A stretch of 64,000 bases of DNA, from contig JAYKAV010002766.1 of assembly GCA_035582835.1 (NCBI GenBank), positions 2,502,234-2,566,233 of the forward strand, written 5' to 3'. The notes beneath the pieces were generated by a model. That model was given only the letters and a program-made list of their open reading frames with translations, made no database searches and was not told the DNA's origin. Shown piece after piece: positions 36,201 through 48,770 of this stretch. This DNA is from Phoebastria nigripes (lineage: Eukaryota; Chordata; Aves; Procellariiformes; Diomedeidae). How positions within the stretch are numbered: the stretch's first letter is position 1; every line of letters begins with the position of its first letter. The translations under genes were made by a program, and so were the position numbers.

Positions 36201-39200
36201 GCCATGCCTCCAGCAGCCCCGCAACGAGGCGGACAGAGGTTTGCTTCTCCCACCNCCCTGGTCTTCACGCCTTCACCTACAGGGCAGGAGCACCGCCTGC
36301 CAGATCCCGTCCGGGAGCTCCACTCAGGCCCCGGCCCCCAGCGCTGGTCAGGTACCCCCAATCCCAAAACTCACAAGAATTATTCGCAACTTGTCACCTG
36401 AGCAAGGCCGCTTGGGTTTCAGGCCAGGTTTCATCCCTGGACCAGCTGCCACCAGCCAGGGGACTCAAACAGACGATTTGTGACGCCCCGTCCCAGCCGT
36501 GCAGGACGCCACAGCCCCGCAGCACACGGGCGCTGGGCTGGGAAACGGCCACGCTGGCATTTGCCTGACCTTTGGGGATAAACACGCCTGAACTCCCACG
36601 TCCCTTGGGAGCGCAGGATGGGAGGGGGCTGCCGGAGTCCCGTACCCGGCTGCATCCAAGACGGTCGCTCCAGCATCTCCCTTCTTCCCAGCCAGATGCC
36701 CAGAGAAAGCCGAGGCCAGCAGAGCTCCGGACCATGGGCGACCCCACCATCACAGCTCATCTGCCACGGGTAATTCGCTGCCTGCCCGGCAGCGCTCTCG
36801 CTGCATTCCTGCCCTAAGTACCGCGGATTTGCTGCTGTGCTTTATGAAAAACGAAAAGAATGTTTTAAATGAAATTAATTCTTACGAACCCAAGATTTCA
36901 TAAAAGCGCTGCCTGGGCACGGTTTGGCACGGGCCCGCTCTTGTTCGCTCTATTGGCCTTCCCCTGGGGGGAGGAAAATACCACGCTTGGTATAAAATAA
37001 TTACAAACTCATTGTATAGCTCTGCTTACAACTGCTCGGAGGAGCTCTGGGGTCTCATCCTCGCTCATAGTTTATGTTCGGCAATAACATCACACGTGGT
37101 CTTTAAGAAACAGCTATGGGAGAACGCGTAATGGAAAACAGCATCAGTGGACGTGCCGAGCAGCACCAAACGTGCCCTGGCCGGAGGAGCAGTGCCGGAC
37201 ACCTGAGCATCTCGCACTGGGGCTGTGCCACGTGAGCCAGCGCTTCCTAGCCGTCGCGGTGCAGCATGGCGCAGTGTTTGGCACCGACAAGGTCCGTTTG
37301 CGGCGCAGACACTCCTGTGCTGGCGGCGGGAAGGAGCGAGCAGATGTTCGGGAAGCGGGCACGGAGCTGCTGGTGCTCGGCACGGCCCCACCGTCTTCCT
37401 TTGGAAGCAGACAGGGGAACTGATGCGACGCTGCCCGGCTCTCCTTTTCATCTTTACTTTAAAAAGCCACTAAATTAAAACCGCAAAGCCACCCAAGCCC
37501 CGAAGCGACTCTCTGCTGTCCTGCTGGCCCCCGCACCGGGGATGCTCAGCAGGACATGGCACTCGCTTGTGGCTGGAGCAGCTCGCAGCCGCCCTGACCT
37601 TGTTATTTATGTAACGCAAAGCACTATTTTCATCTGTCCACGCATTGTCCATGAGCCAGCAGGCGAGACTCCCCCAACGTGACCCTCAGAAGTCCATGGG
37701 CCCACAGTAGTTGCTGGTCTCTGGGACCCTTCTGCCACCGTGGCGGGGAGGACGCCCCAGCCCCAGCCCCAGCCGCGCCCGAGGTGCCCGGCACGGCCCC
37801 GCATCGCCTGCACTGGCCTGGTTTGTGGTCTGCTCTCGATGCCTGGGCTGCTCACGCTGGGGGGCTGCGGTCTCTGCCCGCCCGGCTGCAGCAGANGGGT
37901 TTATCAGCCTGACCCCCTTCGGGGCCCAAAGCATCTGAAATTAAAGGCAAAGAAAAGACAAAAGTATCGCCGCTGTAATCCAAACCCAGGACCTTCGGGG
38001 ATCTGCCTGTGGGTTGTGAGCGCCAGACTGGCAATATCAGGAAATATGAAGAAATAGCAATAAAAGTAGGCTTGTTTCCCTCCGCTGGCTGGCTGGCTTA
38101 CAGGACACTGGAAGAGCTGAGAAATACCTTTCTGCAGTCATTGACAATGCATGTTTGAGGCTGAAAATATGCTTCTCTGGCAAAAGCCCACATATTTGAC
38201 CCTGGTGGGCACCAGCAGCTCACCCTGCGGGTCGGGAGCAGGGCTCCGAGGAGAGCAGCAGGACTTCACAACCTCCCTGGGCACGCAGGCGCAGTGGGGG
38301 ACGTTGCTCTCGGCTGCTGACATCGAGCCGCTGAACAGTGAGCAGGATGCAAGGGCGATAAGTGGCAAGTGTTGAAATTAAAGCCACACTGAAAGCAAAG
38401 GAACTGTTGCAGCTCCCCTCCGTGCCAAGCCTCCCGTCGCCTTATCGGTGCTTCCCTGAAAAAGATGGCTGTGTTGTCTTGACATTAAATATTCTCTTTG
38501 CAGCGATCCATATCTTCTCCATTTCACTTGCAGCACCCGAATGCTCCAGCCCTGATGCACACCCTGGATTCACACTCTCACCCCTCGGAGCCGAGCCTGG
38601 AGCAAAGCCAAAATCTCCAAAGGAAAAATGCAGCCAGAGCTTCCAAGTTTCGTGGTAAAACCACATGATTTGATGGGAAGCCATAAATCAGTCCCAGGCT
38701 CTCTCAGCCTCCGGTAACTTCTTAAAACAAACCTGGGCTGAATTTTAGGACTTGTAATGAAATCTGAAAGCAGGTGAATTGGCTGCAGGCTTTAAGCATC
38801 GCTGCAAGCGTTGTGCACAGAGCGGACTCGGCTGCTCTGGACGGCCCCGATCCTTGGCTGAACGGGCTCAGCTCTCCCTTAAAGACGGGGCACAACCAAA
38901 GCAACTTCCACCTTCTGCAGGTGTCAGGTTCATGTCTCTTTGCCTGAGAGCAGAAGAGCCCCAAGCGCTGCTCCATCCCTGCAGCAGCACGGAGACCTGC
39001 CCGGCCCTGGGGCACAGACAANCCCCCAGCAGCGGGGGCAGGAAAGGAAACACCCTCGCAACGCGACGGGCAGGACCCATCTGCCCTGCCCTGCCTGCAA
39101 CTTGGGCACGGGGGATTTTGCAGCCAAAGGGGTAAATCCTCGCGTGGCTGCGGGGATCGGTGCAGCTACACCAGGTGGTCTGGCCGCAGGGTCTTGGGTT

Positions 39201-42200
39201 TCGGTACAGAACAAAGAGAAGGCTCTTATTTGGCTAATGTGTCTCCAAAGAAAGGCTGTATCCTTGTTTGCTCCCACTGCTGCATTGTCTGCGGATAAAG
39301 ACAGGGGATAGATCTCATCTGATACCAGCAATATCATCTCATCCATCTGGACGGGGCTCTTTACAAGACCCTGCTTTAGAATTTAGATCCCTGGGAACTT
39401 GGAAGGCAGCAGTGAAACAAAACCCTCCGCAAGAACAATAAAGAGGCTCTCGGCGACAGCCAGAGAGATCTGCAGGGCAGGCACAGGCAGCGCTGCGAGA
39501 TCCCGGGGGTCCGGCATTGCTGGGCCGCTTGGGTTTGCAGCAGGTTTACAGAACTCTGCTGGTTTGGGGGATTCCTGGGGCCGCATCCTGCCCGGGGAAG
39601 GCAGAGCTTGTGCTGGGAGCACTGCACTTCAATGCAAGAAATAGGGACTCAGTTTTTTTGGTGCAAAATATCCAAGCTGGGAAAACCCTTGCCTCCGCCT
39701 CTCTGCATCCACAGCAGGTGGACCTTGAGATCATCGCCTTCCTCCCTGGCTGCTTCTTGCCAAGCCCTGTCCTGGACAGAGGCGCCTGGAAGAGCCTCTG
39801 AGGACAAACATCTCCAGATGGGCCAGCGGGACAGGCTCGGCCCCAGGGAAGGTCGCAGAGACGGGACCCGGCTGCTCTGCAGATTTTGGCTGCAGTTTCT
39901 GCCTGTGATCTGCAGCTTTGCTCCATGAACTCGGCTGACACCAGGGCTGGGGGCCATAGGAACGCTCTGCGTTAATGGGCTGAGGGTACAGCAGAAACCC
40001 CCACGTAGCCGCCTTCGGCTCCTTTTTTCTCCCACCTCATTTTTTAATGGCACCCATCTCCCGCCTGCAGCACCCCGGCCAAGATCGAGAGCTCTGCGGG
40101 GAGGCAGCAGCCAGCGGGAGCCGCAGGGTCCCTGGTGGGATGCTCCTGCGAGGACACGGGGGACAGGGCAGAAGGTGGCCCTGGCGAAGGGTCCGGCTCC
40201 TGCAGCTCCTTGGGAGCAGCTGAGCGATGCCCGCGGATGAGCCAGGCTCTGNGGAGCGGAGCAGAGCAGAGCATCCCGCCCCCCCGCACCCCACGCAGAT
40301 GTTGCCCCGGTGCGCTGCCAGCCAGCCAGCCAGGAGGGCCCTTCTCGGCTGGATGGGATCTCATCGCTTTGAAGTTCACAGCCGCTGCGCAGGGTTACAC
40401 AGCCAGACCAGACAGCCCTGGGGAAGAGGCCAGGCGGCCAGGGATGTGACTCAGGAACGGCTCCGGCGACAAGGGGAAAAGGAAAAGCGGTTTATTATGT
40501 CTGTGCCAGCGTCCAAGTCACCACGCAGGGGAAGCAACGTGGGCTGAGCCCTGACCGAGAGCCCGGGAGAGCCCGGGGGAGCCAGCGGCGTGGGGTGTCA
40601 CCCCTGGCTTCGCCTGCTGTCCCCGAGGGTTCCGCTCCCATGGGATTGCGGCAGGACGCAGCCAAGTTTCCAGCAGCACCCAGCCCCTCTCCCCAAAACG
40701 TCCGGGACAGAGAGCTATGGCAGAGGCACAGGGAACCCCTGGGTGCAAAGGAGGCAGTGGGCGCAAGTCAATGCCCCCCTCCACCTTTGTTAAGGCAGCT
40801 AATTTGCCTCTCTAATTAGCCGGTGGCTGAGCGCATGGGGGAGTGGGGAGGCTCGGAGCCCTGCCTGTGCCCAACAGAGCCGACAGCCTGTACCCCCTCC
40901 CATAGGGAAGGGGCTGGGAGAGAGAAACTGGGGGAAGACAAATGCAATTCGGTGTCTTTTTATCCCTCCCCCTCCTGAACTATTAGGTTTTATTGTCACA
41001 GACATTTTCTTTAGCGCAGGGGAATGGAAACTCTGCTGCTTCCCGGGCTGCGGACAAGCTGAAACAGGAGAGAATGACAGAGGGAGTGTGTGAGGATGGG
41101 AAGGGACCGGCCCCGCACGCCCTCTCCACTGGGGTTAATGCCTTTTGCAGGTGCTGTTGCCCAAATCCCCTCGATCCGCCGTTCCCCTGGCTTGCAAGGA
41201 GCCCGGCTGCTGCACAGGCAGAGGGGAGACACNTGGGGCCCGGCGCCCACGGAGGCAGCTTTGTCACTCGCATCTCAGATCCCAAGAGGAGACAGAACAT
41301 TAAAACCAGGCGGTTTTATCTCAAACTTCACAGGAAAGGCTGTGCCGCCCGCCAGCAGCCGAGCGCTCGGATGCACCACGCAGCGCCTGCGTCCCGTGAT
41401 GGATCAGCTCTGAAAACAACACCCTGCTAATCTTCCTCCCCAGCAGCCATAAAACTGTCTTCCCAGTTCCTTTGGAGAGGATTTACAGTGGCTCAAAGCA
41501 TCCCGGAGCGGCTGGCGGAGGCGAGAGCCCCCCACGGGTGCTGGCCCTGCACCTGGGGTGCATCCTGGCAGCGGGGCGATGCCCCTGCACCTCTTGGCTC
41601 CCAGCCACTCNGCCTTCTTTCCCCCCAAACTAACGCTCCCTGGCAGCCCCCCCAGAGCACGTCAGTGCCCCCAGGGCTGTGCCTGACCCCCGCAGCCTCT
41701 CGCCAAGGTCCCAGCCCGGCCGCCCCGGGCAGCACCCCCAAAAGGCCCAGGAGGGGAAGGGGTTTCTTGGTGCTGAAACAGGCACAGCCGCCACGGAGCA
41801 GCCGATGGAGGGGCACCCGCTTGCGCCGAGCGTGTGAAGTCTTCCTGCAGCTCCTGCGAGGCAGGGATGCTCGCACGGCCCGTCCCTTCGCTGGGCTGGT
41901 GTGCGGCCCCCGTGATGGGGGGCAGACGGGGCAGGGCTCTGCCCCGACAGGCACAGTCTGCAGTTTTGGTCACAGCCTTGGTGACCGCCCCACGAGTGGC
42001 GAAACGCGAGGGGCAGCATCTCGTCCAGCCACAGGCTCACTGAGACGCAGCTGCTTTCCAGCCCCGGGGGCTTTCTGGACGGGGGTCCAAACCCCCGTGG
42101 GGCCGAGCGCTGGGGGCCACCCCACGCCCCCCGGGCACAGCCCGCACCGGGCCCCTCCAGCCACTGAGAAAACACCAAGAAATGCTTACAGTGCTGGGCA

Positions 42201-44099
42201 GTGGGAGCGAGAGGGCTGCCCCCGCGCTCCCCCCTCACCGTATCCGAGTGGGAAACCAAAAACCCGACACAAGGCGAGCTGTGCTGAGCCCCTGCCAAGA
42301 GCCACGGACAGAAATATCCTTGATTTCACCAAGGTGTGAATAACTTTTGACACTTCTAGGGCTTATTGCCTTAAAAAAATCCCCCAGCAGTCCCCATTCA
42401 CACTCCACAGGACTGTGTTTCATATGAATGGAATATATGAATCACTGTAAAGAATTTAAATGCTTCCCCGTACAAAGAAAAGCTCTCTTCCCGCCTCTGC
42501 TATTGCGGCCGGGCTCTGCACAGCCTAAAACAAAGGCATGGCAGGAGACGGGGACAAATCCCGATCACCAAACCGCTGCTTCCGCAGGGCAGCTCAGTGG
42601 CCAGGGGCAGACCGGGCTCTCGGTTCAAGCCAGGCAGCTGGGGCAGAGCCGGGCACCCTCCACCACTTCAACCCGTAACCGACTGCCCCGGCCACGGCAC
42701 TCGTGTTTTCTGAAATCCCAATGAGCTCCTGACAGCTCCCGGGTTCACGTCTCCGTGTGCCTTTCACGTTTTGGCTCAGCACCCACCCCTAAACCCCAGT
42801 TTTCAGATTGGAACAAGTAAATAAAGAAAATTGCTTTATTTCCATTCCTCTGACCAAACACGCCGGGGCAATCTGCTGCCCCGCTGTTGGGGGGGATCGG
42901 GTCTGCCTGCCTGATGGAAACCGGGTGATTCTTCCTGCGAGAATCTCTCCCGTTTTTTAGCAGCTTGGTTTTTGCTGCTTCTTTTCCCCCTGGGCAACAG
43001 GGCGAGGAGGAAAAATGTAATTTGAAGCCTGGCGCAGCCTCGCTGGGTTTCCAGCTGTGATGTTTCCCCTGGCATCGCTGCCTCAGCTCTGCACACGCGG
43101 TCGCGTCCGCAGCCCCGGCAGCGCGAGGGAAGCCAAGATGGGGCTCCAGGCACCCGGTTTATGTTCGGTCCCTCAAAGAGCAGAGGCAGAAAACCCGAGG
43201 GCGGCTGGGGCCTGCCCCGGGAGCCCCTGTCTCCCACCGCCCACCACGGCGCTGCCCTTGCCCAGGGGGGCTCGCAGCCGCCGGCCCCGCCGCCAGCTCA
43301 ATGTCCTAAATTCGTAGGATCCGGCTCTGAAAGGAGCAGCTTTGTTTCCCAGTGTCCCTCGCAGATGGATCAAAACTGCATTTTTACAGAAGCAATAAAA
43401 ATCCCAGGAATTCACCGGCCTTATGATTTATTAAACATGTTCCTTATAGCAAAGCTGCCCATAGATGAGAAAATATCTCCGGTAGGTTATTGCCTCGCCT
43501 GGGGCTACCGTTACAGGGGGGATCTTTCCTGGCTTATTGGGAACATTCAAAGCTGGGGAACCTGGTAGATCAGGAGCCAATTAACAGCAACGCTCTTAAA
43601 AAAAACCAAATAAAATAAGCACCTTGTATTTCCCAAGGTGTTTGTGGAAGGAGCCGTGGCAATCTGCCCTGATCCTGCCGGTACCCGGGAACCGTTGGGT
43701 GCAGATGTTTGCAGCCGCGGGAGGGGACTATCTCCCGGCGGGTCCAGGGCATCGAGCCGCGCCGACGTGCCAGCAGCGGTGATCCCAGAGGTCACAGCAC
43801 TTTCCCCAAAACACTTTTGCTCTCACAAACATATTTTGTAACAGCAGAAAGAAAGGTCTGAACTTTAGGATACGGCTCGGTCTGCCTGGTTCCTGAACAC
43901 GGCAAAGCCTCTGGGTACGATTCACTGGAAAAGGCACGCGATTAAAGTGGGTCAGGGGAAAAAGAAGGGATGACAAAAGGGAAAAAGAAATAAAGAAAAG
44001 CATGCAGGCTAGGACCTCGCCTGGAAAGAGACGTTTGGAAGCGTCCTTGCAATATTCCTCTCTGCATGGGGAAAAGTAATCAGAATTACAGGGACCCGT

Positions 44100-44620
44100 G
44101 ACTGAGAAATTCAAGCGATTTTCTCCCGTCCGAGCCCGGCGCGACCCGCGGGGACGCCCAGGTGAGCGCGGGGAGCAGCGAGCGGGGAGCAGCGGAGCCC
44201 TTACCTCGGCGGAGCGCGGCTCAGGCGGGCATGGGCTGGCGCCGGCGGGGAGCGGCGAGACGGGCCGGGACGGGCCGGGACGGGCCGGGCACCCCCGCCG
44301 CGGGGCGGAGCGGGCGGGCGGGCCGGTGCGGGGCGGAGCGGAGCCCTGCGGGGCGGTGCGGAGCGGAGCCGGGGGATGCGGTGCGGAGCGGAGCGGGGCC
44401 GGGCCGGGCCGGGCTGGGCTGGGCCGGGCTGGCTGCTGCGATGTCTTCCTTTTCCCTCTTTTTTCTCTCTTTTTTCCTCCCTCCCCCCCGCCCCCGGAGG
44501 TCGCAGCCCGGCAGCGCTTCTCCGTTCCTCCGTCGCAGGAGGGAGACTGCGCGCAAAATAAATCAATAGAAGTGCGGCCCCCCGGCGGGGTGGGCGCAGA
44601 GGGCACTCGGCCCCTTCCTC
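44100..44620 (-). promoter_or_regulatory. COL8A2: CpG island, probable COL8A2 promoter
   Basis: Highest CpG density of the 20-62 kb interval. Contains tandem GC repeats: a decamer CGGGCCGGGA x3 (44261-44290), GCGGAGCGGAGC-type units (44330-44400) and GGGCC/GGGCT units (44396-44433). Ends on the right in an AT-rich AAATAAATCAATAG at about 44556. No TATA box at a normal distance. Confidence 0.6.
44205..44470 (-). other. COL8A2: Proposed noncoding first exon of COL8A2
   Basis: On the minus strand the sequence CGCTCCGCCGAG/GTAAGG forms a near-consensus donor whose last exon base is 44205. Upstream (higher coordinates) lies a CpG-dense, pyrimidine- and purine-tract-rich stretch typical of a TATA-less collagen 5' exon. 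Splicing from here to the acceptor at 20073 would place 17 more noncoding bases before the ATG. The transcription start (about 44450-44570) is not resolved; exon extent is an estimate. The assignment rests on orientation, donor strength and being the strongest CpG island upstream of the first coding exon. Confidence 0.55.
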
Positions 44621-46328
44621 ACCAGCATGGGTGGGCATGGGGCCCGTGGGCATGGCACACGCCCCTGGACCCACTCTGCCCTCGCCCGGTGCAGGGATGC
44701 CCGGTGCCCTGGGGATGCTGATGCCAGCAATACCAGCCACGGTGGCGGGAAAAGAGCCCCCCTCGTCTGCAAAGCACCCAGAACTGGGTGCTGCCTGCCT
44801 CCAACACTGCCCTGGGATGGGGCAGATTGGGGTTCAACCCTCTTTCCCCTTCTTGGCCCGTCTGGCAGCCCAGCGCTGGAGCAGCTTGCTCCCATGCTTC
44901 CCCAAACCCACCGCCCATTCCCTTTGCAGGCACAGGGCCAGTGCGAGCAGGAGGTGCTCCCTCCCTTTGCTATGGGGGGGGACTTCACCACCCCAAAAAT
45001 CCTGCTGCCCTGAGCGGAAAAGTAGGGAAATGTGGTGCCAGTGCAGCCAGGTCCTGCTGCCTCTTGGTTCGGCACAGTTTCAAATCACGCACTGGGACAG
45101 AGGTGCCCCGATCCCGGGGGAGCGGGGTGCCCGCAGCCCCCACCTCCAGCCTTTCCCAGACACCGTGTGCTGCCCATTCCCGAGGCGGAGGAGTCGTGGC
45201 GTCCCACTGGCAGCCGCGTGCCAGGCACAGCAGGGACACCTTCGGCACTGCCACAGCTGCTGGGGTACACGGGCCCAGGGGGTGCAGGGCCCCGGTGTGC
45301 CCCGGGAGGCAGATTAGGGTTGCTCAGGCAACGGGCACAGAGAAAGCCCGTCTGGATCGAGGCCGCCGGGGCGCACAAGGGTGTTTGTTTTCTGTATTAA
45401 GCGCCTGAGCAAGGGGGGCATCAGACAGCTAATCCCCCCTCAATGCCTTCCCTCGGTGAGCGGCCGCCGCAGGGCCAGACCCTGCTCCCAGGAATGCTGA
45501 TGTGCTCTGCCCCGCGCGGGCAGATGGGGCTGGGGCTGGGGTGGGGGTCCCCTCCATGCCCCAAGCAGGCAGGGCTGGGGGTCCACCCAGCGCTGGTCCC
45601 TACCGCAGGCCATGGCGAGCAGCTTAGAGCAGCCCCAAGGCTGCTCCTGGCCACAGCTGAGCCCAGCTGAACCGCGGTGCACCATCACCTGCTGCTCGGG
45701 GACCGCAGCCCCAGCGGGACGGCTGCTGGGAGAAACTGCTCTGCCGCCGTCTTGGCCCTGCAGCTGCCATGCCCCGGCAGTGCCAGCTCTCCTGCCCTTG
45801 CCCTCGTCCCACCTGCAGCCCCTGGTGCCGGGGAGCCTGGGCACAAGGCAGAGCGCAGAGGAGCCTCCACCGGCATGGCGGCTCCCGCAGAAATGGACCA
45901 GCCTTGTTTAACCGGAGCTCTCACTGGCAAAGCATTTCCTCTGCACGCAGACTCATTAGCCAGCACAGACATTCCTCTGTCCCACAGAGCGAACCATCGG
46001 CTGCAGCCTCGCTCTGTGCCGGCCTCTCCTGCCTGTCATCGCCCCCATGCCGGCTCGCTCCTCAACGGCTCCTGCGCCTGCCCCTTCGCCAGGATGGAGC
46101 CTGGAGTGCAGCCGTGCCACCCTGGCCATGCCGCCCTGGCTACCCTGCCCCACCTGGCCACCACACCGGCTCCTTCCCCATGCCCAGCTGCGCTGGAGCA
46201 CCAGGGGCACTTGCTCCATGCTTAGCGGTGTCCCCACGGTGCCATCCCAAACCGTGCATGTGGGGCACTGAGGACGAGCGTGCCTGCGAGGGCGTGCGCA
46301 GCCACGGCACTGCTGCCCTGGACGTGGC

Positions 46329-46393
46329 TCATCGTGGGACACGGCTCATCCTGGGACACGGCTCAGCCCGGGACACGGCTCAGCCCAGGCACA
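46329..46393. repeat. 17-bp tandem repeat, four units
   Basis: Unit TCATCCTGGGACACGGC, at 46329, 46346, 46363 and 46380, with the last copy diverged. Variants are TCATCG and TCAGCC. Confidence 0.88.
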
Positions 46394-47399
46394 GCAGCGC
46401 GGGGCCGGGCGCCGGCTGTGCTGATCCGCTGCTGAAGGCTCTCCTTCCCGGTGGGAGAGGGAAGCTGGGCTTAGCGCGGGATTTAGCGGCTCTGCTGCCT
46501 CTTAACCTCTGGCAGCTCCGCACCCGCCTGCCGTGCCAGGGCTCCGTGGTGGCCCCAGCCTCCCAGGGGGGTGAGAGACGCTGCCTCAAAGGCCGGCATC
46601 GAGCTCGCTGTGCCAGCAGCTGTGAGCGAGCCGGCGAGGGCCCCTGCGCCACAGCAGCAGCGAGGCCTGGGTGCATGGGCACCGCTGCACCCAGGGGCTA
46701 CTTGCGGGGTCCCAGGATTGCTCCCCCCCAAAAGCCCTGTCCCAGCCATCCTGCTGCTCCACACAGGAGGAACGAAAGAGAGGGAGGAGAAATAATTCAA
46801 TCTAGGGCTGAAAAATGCCTTAACTTAATTTCGGTGGGTCACGGACGTAATCGAATCAGCCCCGTGCATTGGAATATCGTTTCCATGTTTCCACAAGACG
46901 GATAATTGTGCTCTGAAAAGCAGCTCTTGGTGCTCAGCAGGAAAATCTGCCGTGAGGGTGGGAGGGGGCCAGGGGCTGGGCTGGCGACCGGGGGCCTGCA
47001 GCACTTCTGCTGAGCAGAGCCCCGTCGTGCTGGCGGCCGCACACCACGGTGTCCCCATGGCAGGAGAGGCTGAGCCCCGCCGGCCGCGCGGGCCGGGGTG
47101 CACTGCTGTGCTTGCTCAGCTTGCTGGCAGGGCTGCGCCAGGCTGTGCCGAGAGCAGGGCTGGGGGCCCGGGGTGCATCGCCCCGGCTTCGCAGGCGGTG
47201 ACAAGCAGGTGAGAGGTGCTCCGGGCGGGAGGAGGCTGGGCAGCAAGCAGCGGTGCCGGCGCAGCGCGGGGCAAGCCGCGGCTCCGTGTGGAGCGCAGTG
47301 CCAGATCCCAGCCTTCGGGAACATTCAGTGATGGATTAAATGCAATCTGACTACCACTGTGGGAGGTTGGAGAGAATTACTTCATACAAATGCACTTCG

Positions 47400-47482
47400 G
47401 AAAGTATTTAGAGTCAAATTTTCAAAAGCCCCTGAACGATTTAAGAGCCAAAATCCCATTTTCCAAAGTCACTTAAATGAGC
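47400..47482. mobile_element. Probable ancient interspersed repeat fragment
   Basis: The stretch with TCAAATTTTCAAAAGC, GATTTAAGAGCC and TCCCATTTTCCAAAGTC ordered at these spacings resembles, from memory, a dispersed repeat common in turtle and crocodilian genomes. Composition differs sharply from the GC-rich neighbours. Family name is not asserted. Confidence 0.35.
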
Positions 47483-48675
47483 AAGAAAAGATCAGTAAAG
47501 AAAACACGCCGGCCAGCGGGGGCTTGGTGGGGAGCGGCTGCGGCAGCCACGGGCACAGCACCTCAGAGCAGCCACTCTGCCGGCGCGTTGCAAGATGCCA
47601 GTTCAAGCAGCGGCAGCAATTGGCCACCCCAGCCTTCGCCCTAGGAGACACGAGGATGCATCGGCCGCCAAAAGCATCCCCTGCATTTCTGCCCTGGGGG
47701 TTCAGCCCTGGCTGGGGACGGGTCCCAGCAGATCAGCTTGCAGGGGACAGCCACATTGGGCTCGGGGACAGCGCCTGGCTCTGCACCCACAGCAGCTGTG
47801 GGGACGCCGTGGCCACCACTGCCACTGCCAGCTCCGAGCGTGGACCCCACTGGGGCAGGAAGGGTCCCCGGCTGTAACGGGAGAAGGTAGGGCTGCAGCT
47901 GGGAACCGCACGGCTCCTTCCCTTACCCCACAACCGCTGCAGCCTCCTAAAAGCATCTCTAGTTCCCTGTTCAGCATCCTAATGAACCGCAAGGGCAGCT
48001 GGGACCCTCAGAGGCAGCAACCACGGAGACTCGACCCCCCCAAAGAGTAAATCCCAAAGCAATTAGCTTTGCAAGCTTCGGCCGGGCTGGTGGAGGTTCC
48101 ACATTCCTCGGTGGCTATAAAGCTCTTTACTGGGATTGTTTTTCTGCGTAAGCCCTGCCCGGGGTACACATGGCCATGGCTCCGGCTCCCAGCGCCTTTG
48201 GTGCATGTCATAAAAAAAACACTCTTAGCACGTTGACTTTGCTAGAGCTAAAAAGAAGCGGGTTTATACGCTTCCCCCGATAGAAAGCATAAAGGATCTG
48301 AGACAGAATTCTTGCTCCAGGATCCTTTACAATTCCTGGAGGACATTTTTGGAAAGGGAAGGGTTGTATTTACTTTGGCAGCTGACTCNGCTCCTATATA
48401 CATATGCATGGAAAAACTGCACTCACCTAACATTTCCACGGCTCCCTTTTCTGCAGAGAGCCAGCCCAGGTGGGAGCTGGCGGCCCGAGACCTCTGTTTG
48501 GAAACGGCACGTTGAATTGAAAGCTGCAGGGGAGCTGAAGGTTAAACCTCTCCCCTCGGCAGCCCCCGAGGCTGCTGGCCCTTCCCAGGCAAGTGCTTGC
48601 CCAGAGCCAGTGGGCAGATGTGGCCAAGCCCCAAACAGAGCAGTGGGGGAAATGCTGCTGCAGTTTAGCGGGGCA

Positions 48676-48770
48676 GGAGGAGGAAGAGGAAGAGGAGGAG
48701 GAGGAGGGCTGCTGGGCACCACTGGTGGAGCGGGAGCAGGAGTGGGAGCAGGAGCAGGAGCAGGAGCAAA
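48676..48770. repeat. (GGA)n and (GGAGCA)n purine-rich repeats
   Basis: GGA/GAA units at 48676-48708, then after a short unique part GGAGCA units at 48731-48769. This explains open frames rich in Glu or in Gly-Ala here. Confidence 0.9.

Larger units (their letters stand above)
20073..44204 (-). other. COL8A2: Proposed COL8A2 intron 1 (about 24 kb)
   Basis: Extends from the acceptor before the first coding exon to the donor of the proposed noncoding exon at 44205. I find no supported protein gene. It contains minisatellites at 24.7 and 25.4 kb, CCCCRT and CTC repeats, a second CpG-rich patch at 29.25-29.85 kb, AT-rich islands at about 23.64-23.83, 28.98-29.24, 36.83-37.06, 38.36-38.77 and 43.33-43.62 kb, and about 20 single N bases. 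Additional noncoding exons within it cannot be excluded. Confidence 0.6.

Noticed and set aside
43161..43568. Possible small protein-coding exon with a non-repetitive sequence
   Set aside because: No family resemblance and no clear flanking splice sites; better explained as an AT-rich noncoding element, kept only as a finding.
44098..44163. Plus-strand donor-like CCCAG/GTGAGC beside the COL8A2 island, suggesting a second transcript
   Set aside because: A plus transcript from here would run head-on through the proposed COL8A2 first exon; a single GTGAGC in GC-rich DNA is common by chance.
45769..46905. Plus-strand open frame of 378 codons
   Set aside because: Runs through the 17-bp tandem repeat and unique GC-rich DNA without any domain; no splice or conservation evidence.
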